Source: Marthasterias glacialis (taxonomy: Eukaryota; Echinodermata; Asteroidea; Forcipulatida; Asteriidae). From it: a stretch of DNA of 64,000 bases. The position numbers and the translations under genes are program-made. The stretch spans positions 8,550,171 through 8,614,170 of the forward strand of contig OU452236.1 of NCBI GenBank assembly GCA_911728455.2, read 5' to 3'. Positions 47,456-58,316 of the stretch are shown here, piece by piece (positions within the stretch are counted from its first letter, which is position 1; every line of letters starts with the position of its first letter). Under the pieces are notes generated by a model. That model was not told the origin of the DNA. It saw only the letters and a list, made by a program, of their open reading frames with translations, and ran no database searches.

Positions 47456-48519
47456 AGCTAAATGCAAACTATTCCCATCCTCTTTACGTGTAGGTGTATT
47501 TTGTAAAATGCCAGCTCCACATGATGGTTATTCTTAAATCATTTAACCTTTCTATTCAGGAAATTCACAAACAATTGGGAGGAAGAAATAATTCCCCCCC
47601 CCAAAAAAAGTGGAACCATCTGCCTCCCTCATCTACCCACACTGCATAGCCCCTCCCCTTACTCCCCATCCTATTCCATATAGCAGGAGCAGACAGTGCA
47701 ACACAATACTTTAGCCTATGGCATTGCTTCCACATCAGCAATGTAATGGCATTTTAATTTCTAATTAAAATGGATATGCCCGGCGAAGGTAGGAGCATCT
47801 GGTCACGTTTTTCGGATTCGGCCGGCGGGGAAGTTCCCCCCCAACGGCAGCAATGAATAAAACAAATGAATACTACTGCGAGCTTGGTCTAAACTTTATG
47901 ACTCATTTTCTGTGCAGCGGTCAAAGGGTCATAGGTAACTACACAGTATGACTAAAGCCGACATGAACTTCTGGTGAAAAGTTGTTGCCGAATGTTGGCT
48001 GTTACGAGAGACATGCTCTTGAACGGCACCTTCTGTTTCTCATGTGTGTTTTGACAAGGAGAATTCAATCAATACGTCCAAGTACCTTAATGGAAAGATG
48101 GAGAACTTTCTTTTAAAGCTGCATGGTCTGTGTTGACCAACAAGCTCTGGGGCAAACCAGCAGTCCTGACAATGGGAGCCTTTAGAGACGCTGGCGGCAG
48201 CAGACACAACGGTCCTTTTTGACAGATCTGAGGCGTGCGCGCACATGCTCAGTACTGCGTGTGCAGTTCTGAGCCTGCGTACATGTACTACTGGTAATAA
48301 TATTAATAATAATAATAATAATATCATAATTTATGAAGCGCCATAATCATGAAAACACGCTCTAGGGCATTGAACAAAAAGGCAAAGAAAAGCAATGGTG
48401 AACGGCTAAAAAACAACGGGCAAATAAACAGTTTAAAGAGATATGGTAACTTAAATGTACAATTATTAAACTTCAAGAGTGCCAAGAATGGCTCGCGTAA
48501 CATATCACAGGTATTCAGG

Positions 48520-48735
48520 TTGGTTCAGTGGTTTCTTTCCCTGCCTTTCACCTCTGTGGACCCCGGTTCGAGTCCCAAACCAGAGCCTTGCATGTGGATT
48601 GGGTTTTCAGTCCCTACCTGATTGCGTGGGTTTTCCCTATTTTGGGGTTTCCTCCCACATCTAAAACTGACATTTCTTCAACATCTTCACAGTGCTAGTC
48701 ACTATTGAGGGTCCCTTGGTTTCTTTATCAGAAAG
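48520..48735 (+). mobile_element. SINE family B, full head
   Basis: A box tggttcagtggtttctt, B box ggttcgagtcccaa, and the body down to ttggtttctttatcagaaag. It lies inside the insert that splits the K2 foldback and ends in an AAAT microsatellite. Confidence 0.85.
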
Positions 48736-48738
48736 ATA

Positions 48739-48743
48739 TAAAA

Positions 48744-48777
<34 letters not shown>
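48739..48777 (+). repeat. (AAAT)n microsatellite
   Basis: About nine aaat/ataa units form the tail of the SINE. Confidence 0.95.
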
Positions 48778-48779
<2 letters not shown>

Positions 48780-49439
48780 AGCCCTATAAGCAGGAATAAA
48801 AAACAGAGGGAAATGACTCTAGAGTCTTAAACCAAGAACAATTAAATCAAAAAGTAGAAGTTAAAATAAAATGTAATTTACAGTAAATCGTAAGTAAAAC
48901 TGGACACCATTAAAACTTCAAGAAAGCTAAAAATGACAATTGTAATATAAGTAAGGATAAAATACGGTAAGAACCGTGAAAAAGGGCCGTTCAAAAGTCT
49001 CCCATTCCATTGTTTCTCCACGTTAAATCCACCACAGGTGTCAGAAATCATCGGCTCAGAACTACAGGGTCGTTAATAGTGTAGTCTGTACAAATTTCAT
49101 AAACTGCTTTTGCATAATTTGAAGCCCCTAGTAAATGGAGTTTATTGATCAATAGGTGGTGTCCAAAGTAATTGTCTGGCAAAAAGAAACATTCATTTTC
49201 TAGCAAAGACGTTTATTTGTGGAATGTGGAATTTGATTTTTTTTTTTTTCAAATTTATATGCAAATTTTCATTTAACACCCTTTTAATCACGAAGTTGGC
49301 ATTGAACTATTAAGGAAAATTTGCCTTGAAATATGCCATGACATAATGAAGGCCTTTCAGGTCTGAATTTGAATGTTATGGTTGACCAAAAGTTGGACTG
49401 ACTGCTCTATGTTCCGATAACCCCTCGTGATCTACACAC

Positions 49440-49948
49440 TAGGGTAAAGGTAAGGGTAAGGGTTAGGGTTTGGGTGAGAGTTAGGGTTAGGGTTAGGGTT
49501 TGGGTTAGGGTTTGGGTGAGAGTTAGGGTTTGGGTTAGGGTTTGGGTGAGAGTTAGGGTTAGGGTTAGGGTTAGGGTTTGGATTAGGGTTTGGGTTTGGG
49601 TTAGGGTTTGGGTTTGGGTTTGAATTTGGGTTTGGGTTAGGATTAGGGTTTGGGTTAGGGTTAGGGTTAGGATTAGGGTTTGGGTTTGGGTTAGGGTTTG
49701 GATTTGGTAGGGTTTGGGTTTGGGGTTGGAATTGGGTTAGGGTTAGGGTTAGGATTAGGGTTTGGGTTAGGGTTTGGGTTAGGATTAGGGTTTGGGTCTG
49801 GGTTAGGGTTTGGGTTAGGATTAGGGTTTGGGTTAAGGTTTGGGTTAGGATTAGTGTTTGGTTTAGGGTTTGGATTTGTGTTAGGGTTAGGGTTTGGGTT
49901 TGGGTCAGGATTAGGGTTTGGGTTAGGGTTAGGACTAGGATTAGGAAA
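49440..49948 (+). repeat. telomere-like tract of TTAGGG and TTTGGG hexamers
   Basis: About 500 bp of intermixed ttaggg and tttggg units, with occasional gtgaga, ttagga and ttggaat variants, all with G on the plus strand. TTAGGG is the animal telomere repeat. The tract produces Asn-Pro and Gly-Leu repeat frames that are not genes. Confidence 0.95.
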
Positions 49949-50698
49949 ATACAAAGAACAAAAGGGTGTTGGAACATAGGTGTGAACCCGACCCAAACAC
50001 TGCAATTTATGTCATTTTGCATGACATGTTCTGCTTACACGTACGCCCAGCACTGTTGACAAAACTGCTTACCAGTAATGCCGGGGTATAAATAATTGGC
50101 AATTAGGGAGCGGCGAGGAGGTTGAAATCAATACAACCACAGCATGAATCTCAACAACAACAAAACAAAACACGCAAGCATGTACGTACATGTATACTCG
50201 TCACATGTGTGCATCGATCCTATCCTCATCTAGATCACTTTCTAACCATCACATACCCTCCTCCCACCAGCCTTCTTTCCCATACAACGCTGCCTCCGGC
50301 AACAAATCAGCGGCTGCCACAGAAAAACACTTCACAAGAACGATGGTGACGAGCGTGTTTCTTACATGGACATTGGCACAAGTTTTCCTACTGATTAGTT
50401 AGTGCTTTATCAAGATTTGTTCAGAGTATCCCTGGACTGGCCCACCGTGACTCAGTCAATCCTTTAACGCTTCCTGGCGATCCGTTTTTTTATTTTAATG
50501 CTTTCTGGAAAGTTATACATTTACAGATTTGGGCTAACCTGACCCAGAAAGTTGAATGATTACGCAATCTTCCTGTGACCTTTTTACGCTTGACCTCCAT
50601 CAAAAAAACATTGAACTTGATGAGTCGGACAGATTATGTTGATTTATCATAATTGCAGTTTTCAGATTTCCCTTTGACCTTTTTAAAAGACACTTTAA

Positions 50699-51103
50699 AG
50701 CCCCAGCTCAACATTGGTGAACTGACCTTAAACACTTCCATTCTTCACACAAATCAAGATATCTGTAATAAAACCAACCTGTGAAAATGTCAGCTCATTT
50801 CGTTGTTCCATTTGCGAGAAAACGGTAACAATGCATTCAGCATTTTTCGTTGTTTCATCATGTTCATTTGTGAGAAAACAGTAAAAATGCATTCAGCATT
50901 TTTGTACGCATTCCTATCAGAGTTTTCGTCTCACTGAAACGAAAACTAATTTTGGATCTTATTTCATTTTTTCTTTAAAAACGATAACACTTCAGGCAGA
51001 AATATTTCAAGGAAAGTTGTCTACCATCGTTATCTTTATACCATGTAAGGTATATGTAAATCTGTAAACATTTCTGTTTTTCTTCTTATGTTGAGCTGTG
51101 GCT
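50699..51103. mobile_element. TTAA-flanked MITE, family P, full copy with internal duplication
   Basis: Left terminus agccccagctcaacattggt and right terminus ttgagctgtggct, with TTAA at 50695-50698 and 51104-51107. It is 50 bp longer than the copy at 12241, through duplication of the gcattcagcattttt segment. Confidence 0.9.
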
Positions 51104-51107
51104 TTAA

Positions 51108-51509
51108 AGGCAGGGTATACCTTCGATAATTACTCCACAAATTAATGACCATAAAAGCTTACTTGGTAAGAAGCACCGGAGAGCTGTTGATGGTATAAAA
51201 CACTGTGAGAAACGATTCCCTTTGATGTATTGTGCTATTTACAGAAAGAGATCATTTTCTGCCCCCAAAATTTGAATCTCAGAAATAATTCATGCATGAA
51301 TCGTTTCTCACGTCATAAAAAAACAAGCAGTTTCAGCATTTTCTGATCCCTCTGCGAGGAAATAACTGCTCCAAATTTTCACCGATATCTCAAAAAACAC
51401 CACCATCTTTTGAAACATTTTCACAGGTTAGTTCTATGGTATATATATCTACAATTATATAGGATTGAAACAAATGTCTGGTTTCAAATGCCAAAGGTAT
51501 CCCTTGCCA
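51108..51509. mobile_element. TTAA-flanked element, family Q, full copy
   Basis: The left end aggcagggtatacctt and right end aaaggtatcccttgcca are complementary with a few mismatches. TTAA lies at 51104-51107 and 51510-51513. The body matches 14533-14920. It shares its left TTAA with the preceding family P element. Confidence 0.87.
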
Positions 51510-51652
51510 TTAAGATATATTTGTCTTGATAAAAGATATTGCCCTCTAACGAGTTATTCACTTTTATCGAACCTTAATCTGTTCGCCGAAAAGGTCGCCA
51601 CTTTTCAGTAACTTCCTCCATGCGTCTACAATTCCAATCCTCAAGCTATCTA

Positions 51653-51778
51653 AAGGCCGTGTCCAAATCAGGCCACTTCGGCTACGGCTATGGCTGCGTG
51701 GCAACAATGTTGAAGAACACGACTTTTCAGCAAATCTAGCCACAGCCAGTATCGATGAGCCGTAAATTCAGGCAAGGC
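51653..51778. mobile_element. foldback element, GGCCGTGTCC family
   Basis: Left end aaaggccgtgtccaaatcag, arms ggctacggctatggctg and agccacagccag. The right end is degenerate. Confidence 0.6.
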
Positions 51779-51917
51779 ATAGCATGATTGTACCGAAGAG
51801 GGTGAGGGTACCGAGGGGACAGTGCATAGAGTATGTTGTCCTTGCTCTATTTAACAACTATCAGGGCTTCAATGCTGTCGAGGCACGGCAATTTTTCCTA
51901 AGTAAAGGGGACCTCTA

Positions 51918-52268
51918 TAGCCTTTTCCACATTACAAAGCCAAATGGAGACTTTTGAGACGCTGGCGGCAGCAGACACAACAGTCCTTTTTCGACAGTTC
52001 AGAGCGTGCGCGCACATGCTCAGTACTGCGCGCGTAGTTCGGAGCCTGCGTACTACCGGTGAGAACTGTGAAAAAGCACCGTCCAAAAGCCTCCCATTCT
52101 CAGGAAATAAAACCAAAGGAAATAAAACCCCATGTTCGTTTCACACTCAATGCTTTTTTCCTGGGGAGAATGAACACTCAGCCAGGGTTAGCGATTCAAG
52201 TGAGAAAGGTCAACCAAATTTTTCCCGGGGAATTTCCTGAGAAAATCGTCTCGTGTGAAAGGGGCTTA
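51918..52268. mobile_element. TA-flanked element inserted in family G, itself carrying a K2 foldback
   Basis: The ends agccttttccacatt and gtgtgaaaggggctta pair weakly and sit at TA. The right part (gttcgtttcacactcaatgc, tttcctggggagaatgaaca) resembles 16378-16620. A K2 foldback occupies 51945-52097. Confidence 0.65.
51945..52097. mobile_element. family K2 foldback, intact
   Basis: The ends tggagacttttgagacgctg and gtccaaaagcctcccatt pair. The interior has ctggcggcagcagacac, gtgcgcgcacatgctcagta and gagaactgtgaaaaagcacc. Confidence 0.82.
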
Positions 52269-52341
52269 TAAAGGGAAATTAAAATTTTGCGCTGGAAGGT
52301 TTCAAGGGGCATCAAGACAATGATCAGGGGCATGGAGGCAA

Positions 52342-52600
52342 TAGACTGATCCATTAAGCCCCAACCCCTAAACATATTGACCAACCACAGCATTGGCTAC
52401 ATCACCACTGTACACGCGGGCAGCACAGTGTGCGTCTCTTCAATGCCACACTGCACGACAAGAACACATGCTGTAAGTACGCACACACATGTTTACATTT
52501 TCCAATAGGATTTTATCGCGTCGGACTTTCGGTGGCATAGCCAAGGCTGTGATTGGTCAACATGTAAGGGAGGGGGGGTGGGGCTTAATGGATCGGTCTA
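52342..52600. mobile_element. TAGACYGATCC-ended element
   Basis: This 259-bp element has ends tagactgatccattaagccc and gggcttaatggatcggtcta, complementary except for one base. It is inserted at ggcaa/ttgcc within a family G repeat. A probable relative starts at 28363 (tagactgatccattaagac). Confidence 0.88.
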
Positions 52601-52994
52601 TTGCTTCCATTGCCTCAGTGAAGTATCAGGCCTGAACTTCAAGTAAGTACAAAACAAACGCTAAGAGGTTAGTGCAGTGTACAGAATACTTGTAAATGTA
52701 CCTACATTGTACTCTTACTATGTAAGTGTTTGTACACCCATCTTGGCTCCGAGCCATTGACTCTCTGAATTGCTCTAACTCTAAACTCAGAGCACACATG
52801 TTTCACCTTGTTTCTGACTGCACTTTGTAACAAGGCTTCTCGGGTCTCTGTTTTCTAGTCTGATCATAACATGTGTTTCTTGGCTGGTTATTGTGTTTTC
52901 CCATAAAGTTTGTTGTGTTTCGCGTCGAGATTTCCTTCAAAAATAAACATTAAGCATATGATGTACTGTGTACACAATAAGGCATCTACACCTA

Positions 52995-53440
52995 AAGCCG
53001 TGTTCGCATTGGATTAATATTTTAATCGAGACCGTGGGCAACTTCCAATGGGTAAATTTTACCGGTGTCCGCACTTGGATTATTTTATGTGGGTAAACTA
53101 ACTGAGACAATGGGTAAACTAACCGAGACGATGGTGAAACAAACCAACTGAGGCATCAGCGTCGGCCACCTTTAAACCAGCCTTTGCATGTGTGAACCGG
53201 ATGTGGTATTTTACTGGCCGGTTTTACCGCGACGATGCGTCTGCACTGGACTTTTTGGCTGGGTTAGTTTGACCAGGTAAGTTTACCTGGCCAGAATGTG
53301 GCCGGTTAAACTACCCATTGGACTCGGTTATTTAACCTGGGTGAAATTTGACTGGGCTGTTCGCACTGGACTTAAAATGGTCAAGTTACCCATTTGCTCG
53401 GTTAGTTTACCCTAAAAAAAGTCCAGTGCGAACACGGCTT
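52995..53440. mobile_element. 446-bp element with AAGCCGTGTTCGCA ends
   Basis: The ends aagccgtgttcgcattgga and tccagtgcgaacacggctt are a 19-bp inverted repeat with one mismatch. The interior is rich in gggtaaactaac, ggttaaact and similar GGTTA/TAACC words on both strands. No transposase is present. Confidence 0.87.
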
Positions 53441-53584
53441 CAGGCAATTTTTACAGGAAACTTGGAGATAACCAACAGCACTGCATGTAAAAGAAACACT
53501 CTGGTATTGTTTGTGTTTTACCCTACAGGCCCTACAGATGTGTGTCAAGCACTGTATAGCCTATACTCAGTATTTTTCTTGCTT

Positions 53585-53770
53585 GAGTCAGGCTGAATGC
53601 GCCGCAGCACCTTGTAAACCCTTATAAGGTACTACTTAAATAGGTCTCATAACTTAAAAACTTCAAAAATCTGTCTTAAATAATAAGTGCCTTGAGTACC
53701 TAATTGTTGGTAAATACGTGCTCGATATAAGACTCCGGTATTGTTATTATTAATATCATTATTAATATTA
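53585..53770 (+). mobile_element. SINE family C, 3' portion
   Basis: Contains gccgcagcaccttgtaaacc, taggtctcataactt and tgctcgatataagactccgg, followed by an ATT/ATA-rich tail, as in 31480-31719. Confidence 0.7.
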
Positions 53771-53946
53771 TTATATTGAAAATATGCCTGTGTAAGCGAA
53801 GCGAATTATAAACAACATTCTGAAAATACATGTATGTTTACGCCGTGGGGGGGGGGGGGCGGGGGGGTGGCTGGGAGGACAGCCCAGCCAGCATGGCACT
53901 GAGAAACATTCACACCATTAATGGGGTTAGCAGAGTGATCACTTAC

Positions 53947-54105
53947 ATAAATCATCTCAGACTGAGTGCTCCAGAGGTCATTCTGCTTCATGCTGGAGAC
54001 CAGCTCCCTGGCAGAAGATGAGGACGACCGTCTCCCGATCATGCTGGCACAGCGTGAATCTCCCATCACTGATGACGACAATGAGAGGCCAGAGCTTCTG
54101 CTCAT
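53947..54105 (-). CDS. candidate Ser-rich alternative first coding exon (53 codons)
   Basis: On the minus strand an ATG at 54103-54105 opens a 53-codon frame rich in Ser. It contains IGRRSSSSSARELVSSMKQ and ends SEMIY directly at a perfect GTAAGT donor (53941-53946). The exit phase is 0, the same as the entry phase of the NOS1AP exon at 44588. An in-frame TGA lies just upstream of the ATG, so the frame must start here. A second Met, with GTG before it and G after it, has the better Kozak context. All three minus frames and one plus frame are open over much of this stretch, and I recognise no homologue. It could be an alternative N-terminus, an exon of another gene, or chance. It stands out as repeat-free DNA. 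Confidence 0.3.
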
Positions 54106-54122
54106 AGATCAGCGAAGAGATG

Positions 54123-57120
54123 CTTTAGGTTGATACTGTATTTATTTATCAATGTAAACGATTGTTGACAATCCTTGGATGCGATAAATTTAATTCTCCA
54201 CCAGACAGGAGGACCTTTCCATTCAAATGACTCCAAAGACAGATACAAGATGGTCTCTACGCGACCAATTACTATTCACTGCAGATTTCCAAAGTGGTTA
54301 TAAAAAATAGTCAAGGAGCTTTCTTTTCAGACGAATTCCAGACCATCCAAAGAAAAGATTACCAGTTGCAGACACGTCTCAATAAGTAGGTTTTAAAGTG
54401 TACACGTACATATGGTCAATTTTGCACAAACTGTAAATTTCAAACCAAGTGTGGATTGTTGACCAGTTGAAAGTTTCTCACAAAACTGCACCGGGAGGTT
54501 TCCCAAGCAGAAAGAAGTCGGTTCTACTTTAAGTGATTCAGAACTTTTCCAAATATTTTTCAGACGAGGTTCCCGACTAAAATCATACACTGTACTGTAC
54601 CTGTTTACTCATTCACAAGAGCAATGGAGTCAGAGGTATGGAATCCGAGAGTCGAAGTCAAATTCCTGACTGCAGTAATCCTTGTAGCATCTGTGCCGAT
54701 TTAAAATAAAAACACTCTACACATGTTGTACACATACACCCCGTTTAACCTTCACAAACACACTAGTAGATGGTCATGGAGCAATACATTACAGAGACAT
54801 TGACAAGCACAAGTCTTTGCCGCAAAGAGCTCCCTTGAAGAATTCTCAACCAGCCACCAGATGAAATCATTACTCACGCATCCACACCAGCGCTTCTAAT
54901 AGTTTGCAGCACAAATTGACAGTGAAAAATGGCGGCTTTTTCCCTTTTCCTCGGCAAAACTGCAAGAGGGTATGTTTCCCTGCTATCCACAACACTACAC
55001 GGGCACTCCTCAAAACTTATGGTGTAGCACTGTAATGGCTCTATGACTCAAACTTGTCAACACCGGACGCCCCTCTGTGACGCTGACTTATTGGCAGCGT
55101 GACAGGTTGAAACATCACACGACTTCACAGACCTTTTTTTTTCTTCTTTCTTCACCTTCTTCTTCCTCAAAGGCCAATGCAATAGTTCCCACGATCAATG
55201 GCAGAATTTTTGTTGAACTTGTACCTCCAAGCACTTTTAAGAGAAACTGAGGGGGACTAGTTTTGTCAATTCTTGATAGACTTCCTTGGATGGATGAGTC
55301 CACAAACCACAGAAGTCCTTGACAAGATTTTAAATTCTGCTGTGCTGCCTCACTGGATCCAGACTTGTCATTGTTGGCCCTGCGTCTGAACTACTTGTTG
55401 CCTGAGTAATTTATTTTTCCCCGAGTTCATTGTCAGCCTCAATCAACCTTATTTCCAACACTACAGTACAATCCCTCCAAACAACACAGAACTTACAGGC
55501 GCGATGAACTTGAAAAGCCAGGAAACTTTTTCTTTTGCCGAAGGGTACGTGTTAACCAATTGTCCTTGATCAGTTGATTGGTTAATTCGCTTGCTGGTGA
55601 CTGTGGGGAGTAACCGCAACGTCACACAAGTTGAAGTTCGGGTTGGTCCACTCGCTACCCAATCCTTGTGCAGTACTTTTTAAAACAGCTCATCACCCCC
55701 ATGCTTCTCTCTTATAAAGGCTTGTCACTCTCTGTTACTGACGTTTGAAAATGCACGGTTTTCAAAAATCAATGTGAACATGACTGTACTCAGACTGGCC
55801 ACTTCAGCAGGTAAAGTTTTACTTTCCGGAGCTATACACTGGAAGACATCATGCCTCTCACAGAATGCTTTGCTGAACTTTTCCCACTTCAGTTTCGCTC
55901 GATTTCAGACAGCGTGAGTGGCTTACCTTAGACTTGCTTACTAAGTCCTCACATGGTACAGCTTACTCCAAGTGTAAAGCACCAGGATACAGCACGAAGC
56001 TCCACGATGCGCATGACCCCCAAACATTGGGGTTTAAGAACGGATATATTCAAAATGAGTACCGGATAATCTGATCGTTGATTCGTCACACGCTCAAGTC
56101 GGGAGCTTCTTCACTGGGCATGACAAATGCTCAATCGTGTGTTTCAATGATTTACCGCTGGAGGATGAGTTTTTATAAAACGACAGGAAGAATTTTAAAA
56201 CGACAGGAAGAAAAAAGGTTCCTAGCAAAGCCGTGGTGACAACTAACTTGATTTCTTTTAAAGGGGAACTAGACACACATTGTCTATCTTGTATTAAAGG
56301 AACTACTGTAACCTCACATTTTCCACTAATTTTTATGCCAAAACAACACAGTAGAAAAAAAGATTTTTTTTTGATGAACTTATGTATTCTTCAGCAAATC
56401 CCTCTAAATCGATGACAGCGAAATAATTCCGGACCAGCCTCTTGGGAATACAATCATAAAAAAAGATGGGATAGATTACACAGCAATATACATTCAAATG
56501 TTCACAATGATTCTGATTTTTATTTTATGACTTGGTTATGAAACTGAAGTGCTATCGAAAAATTCTGAGTAAATTATTACGAGACAGGGTTTGTGGAACG
56601 TGATCAGTCGAGCCCAGCGGGAGTACAACACATTAACTGTGTCCTCGGGGTAACATGTCGTGTACCTCGTACAAAAGAGAGTGGGTGGCAGGGAGGTCCA
56701 ATCCTGCAAGTACACATCTACAGAGTAACTCAAGCCCCAGCAACAGTGTTGGATCCCAGCGGGGGGGTTGAACTGCTCAGCAGACTCTGACAAGTCTACA
56801 ACTGATTGGCTACCCTGGGTCTCCCCCATGTTACCCCCTCTCCTTTACGTGGATCTGAGTTGACAGGAAGTGACTGATATCCGTTGCCAGCATGACCTGG
56901 GTATGATTAAGAAGTGCCGGTAGACGAGGAGTTGCCAAAGTTCAACCAAGAACAAGGTAATGTCTCAAATTAAAGGAAAAACATCACAGTGAGAGGGTAG
57001 CTGATCGGAAATACTATGTTTCTTTGTTTACAAGAAATGCATCAGACTCTGTGTACTCGAAAAGCACTTATCGATGAGTTTCAAAACCGGGGATTCTCAG
57101 TTTTCATGTACGTGAATAAG
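54123..57120. other. repeat-poor stretch, possible promoter-proximal DNA
   Basis: The longest repeat-free stretch in the window's right half. Minus-strand donors with good consensus occur at 55500 (cgcgcct followed by gtaagt) and 55926 (ctaag followed by gtaagcc), suitable for untranslated exons. A YY1-like start is at 54927. None is confirmed. A 93-codon open minus frame at about 55115-55395 has no clear acceptor or homologue. Confidence 0.3.
54929..55027 (+). CDS. short ORF with YY1-like start context, uncertain
   Basis: A 32-codon frame starts AAAAATGGCGGC, which is both a good Kozak context and a match to the YY1 initiator motif seen at many animal promoters. The peptide begins MAAFSLFLGKTARGY and is Ser, Leu and basic rich with no acidic residue, like a mitochondrial presequence. 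A possible GTATGT donor sits at 54970. It could be a first exon of a plus-strand gene, an upstream ORF, or coincidence. No downstream exon was recognised. Confidence 0.15.
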   Translation: MAAFSLFLGKTARGYVSLLSTTLHGHSSKLMV

Positions 57121-57123
57121 AAA

Positions 57124-57200
57124 AACCACACGCTCGTTGGTCTGGCAATTGAGACATCTGCTCTAGAATGCGAAGGGTCACGGTTCAATTTCCGTTGCAA
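57124..57200 (+). mobile_element. SINE family A head fragment
   Basis: Contains cgctcgttggtctggcaatt, gacatctgctctagaatgc and a degenerate B box (cggttcaatttccg). Confidence 0.5.
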
Positions 57201-58316
57201 ATCCTCGGTGATTATTCTCCGCTGGACTCAAACAGCTGGGGGTGTAGACCTTTATTGGGCATCCATCTTGTAATTACTCCCATTTGAATCAGTACAACCA
57301 AAGTGAGGCTGGAAGGGCAATTAATAGTCTGGTCCATTTTTGGGGGGATACATTTGAATCAGTATGCATCATTAATATAGCACACAGGGGACTTGACCAA
57401 GAAGGTGTCAGCTTAATAAAGGGTCTATCCTGTTCGAAAGTGTGACGCAATTCCACTGTAAGCCACGCCCACTTCACACAAACTGGCTCCGCTGATTACC
57501 AGAAGACCAATGGAAATGCAAGGAGCAAGTGTTTTTTAGAGAATTGGAGTATGCAAAAAAAAAATGGGTTTTGGACTTTGCGTTCCAGTAATGTTTTGCA
57601 GAGTCTCAAGATCTTGTCAGCATTATCAATTTCTGCCATAAGAGATGCCTTTAAATGATGGAACGAGTGATTTGGGGTCAAATTACACACAAACGTATAC
57701 TAGCTTTGGAGGCGGAAGTAAGTCAAAACATTGAGCGTACAGCGGATGTGTGGGCGTGTGACGTACTGACTTATCAACAGGATACAATTATTTCTAATAA
57801 TACATTAATAAAAGTCAATACCAAAAAAAAAAAAATTCTGCAATTATTAAGTAAAATTCAACCAAAAGCCCTCAACATTCTTGGTGTAACATTCTTGATA
57901 TTTTGTAACATATGAAAATGCTTCTTCTCAACTCCCATCAACACAAACGTTCAAATGTACTTCTCTTCCTAAAAGGTATTAATAATAATGAATACAAATT
58001 AAAAAGGCAAAAAATAAATGACAACTTGAAATTACATCAATCCAAGGAAAACAGACATCGGACAATAGGAGCGTAGCAACCAGAGGGGTTTAGTGGGGTG
58101 GGACAACCGCCCCCACCTCCCAACAATTTTTCCAAGTCAGCATTTTTACCCTCAGTAGTCAGCAAGTGAAGTGGCAAAAATGCCGGCAAAAGGCAATGCC
58201 AGTCAGAAAACTGGCTTCCATATGTACATCCCCCGAAAAGAAATGGCAGTCGGCAAACTGGCTTCCATACACTCTCCCAAAGAATGTCCTTACTACACCC
58301 CTGTTAACGCAATAAG

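Larger units (their letters stand above)
48178..49012. mobile_element. family K2 foldback split by a 0.67-kb insertion
   Basis: The left half (48178-48297, gagacgctggcggcagcaga to tactactggtaa) and right half (48968-49012, gaaccgtgaaaaagggccgt to aagtctcccatt) together match the intact copy at 51945-52097. The insert lies between two ggtaa pentamers. It begins with a TAA-repeat tail and contains a family B SINE. Confidence 0.78.
51865..52640 (+). repeat. family G repeat interrupted by two insertions
   Basis: Three pieces (51865-51917, 52269-52341, 52601-52640) join to give the same order as the uninterrupted copy at 59170-59340: gcacggcaatttttcc, aaggggcatcaagacaatga, then ttgcctcagtgaagtatcag and gcctga. 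Confidence 0.82.

Noticed and set aside
49432..50022. 196-residue Asn-Pro repeat protein frame and overlapping Gly-Leu frame
   Set aside because: Both are direct translations of the TTAGGG/TTTGGG tract. There is no coding signal beyond the repeat.
53980..54126. Plus-strand acidic frame (LETSSLAEDEDDRLPIMLAQ...)
   Set aside because: It is antisense to the Ser-rich candidate exon. Its possible acceptor has a weak pyrimidine tract, and the perfect GTAAGT donor favours the minus strand. Neither is proven.
55115..55395. 93-codon minus frame ending in EEEEGEERRKKK
   Set aside because: No convincing acceptor, start context or recognisable family. The charged end comes from a low-complexity TTC-rich tract.
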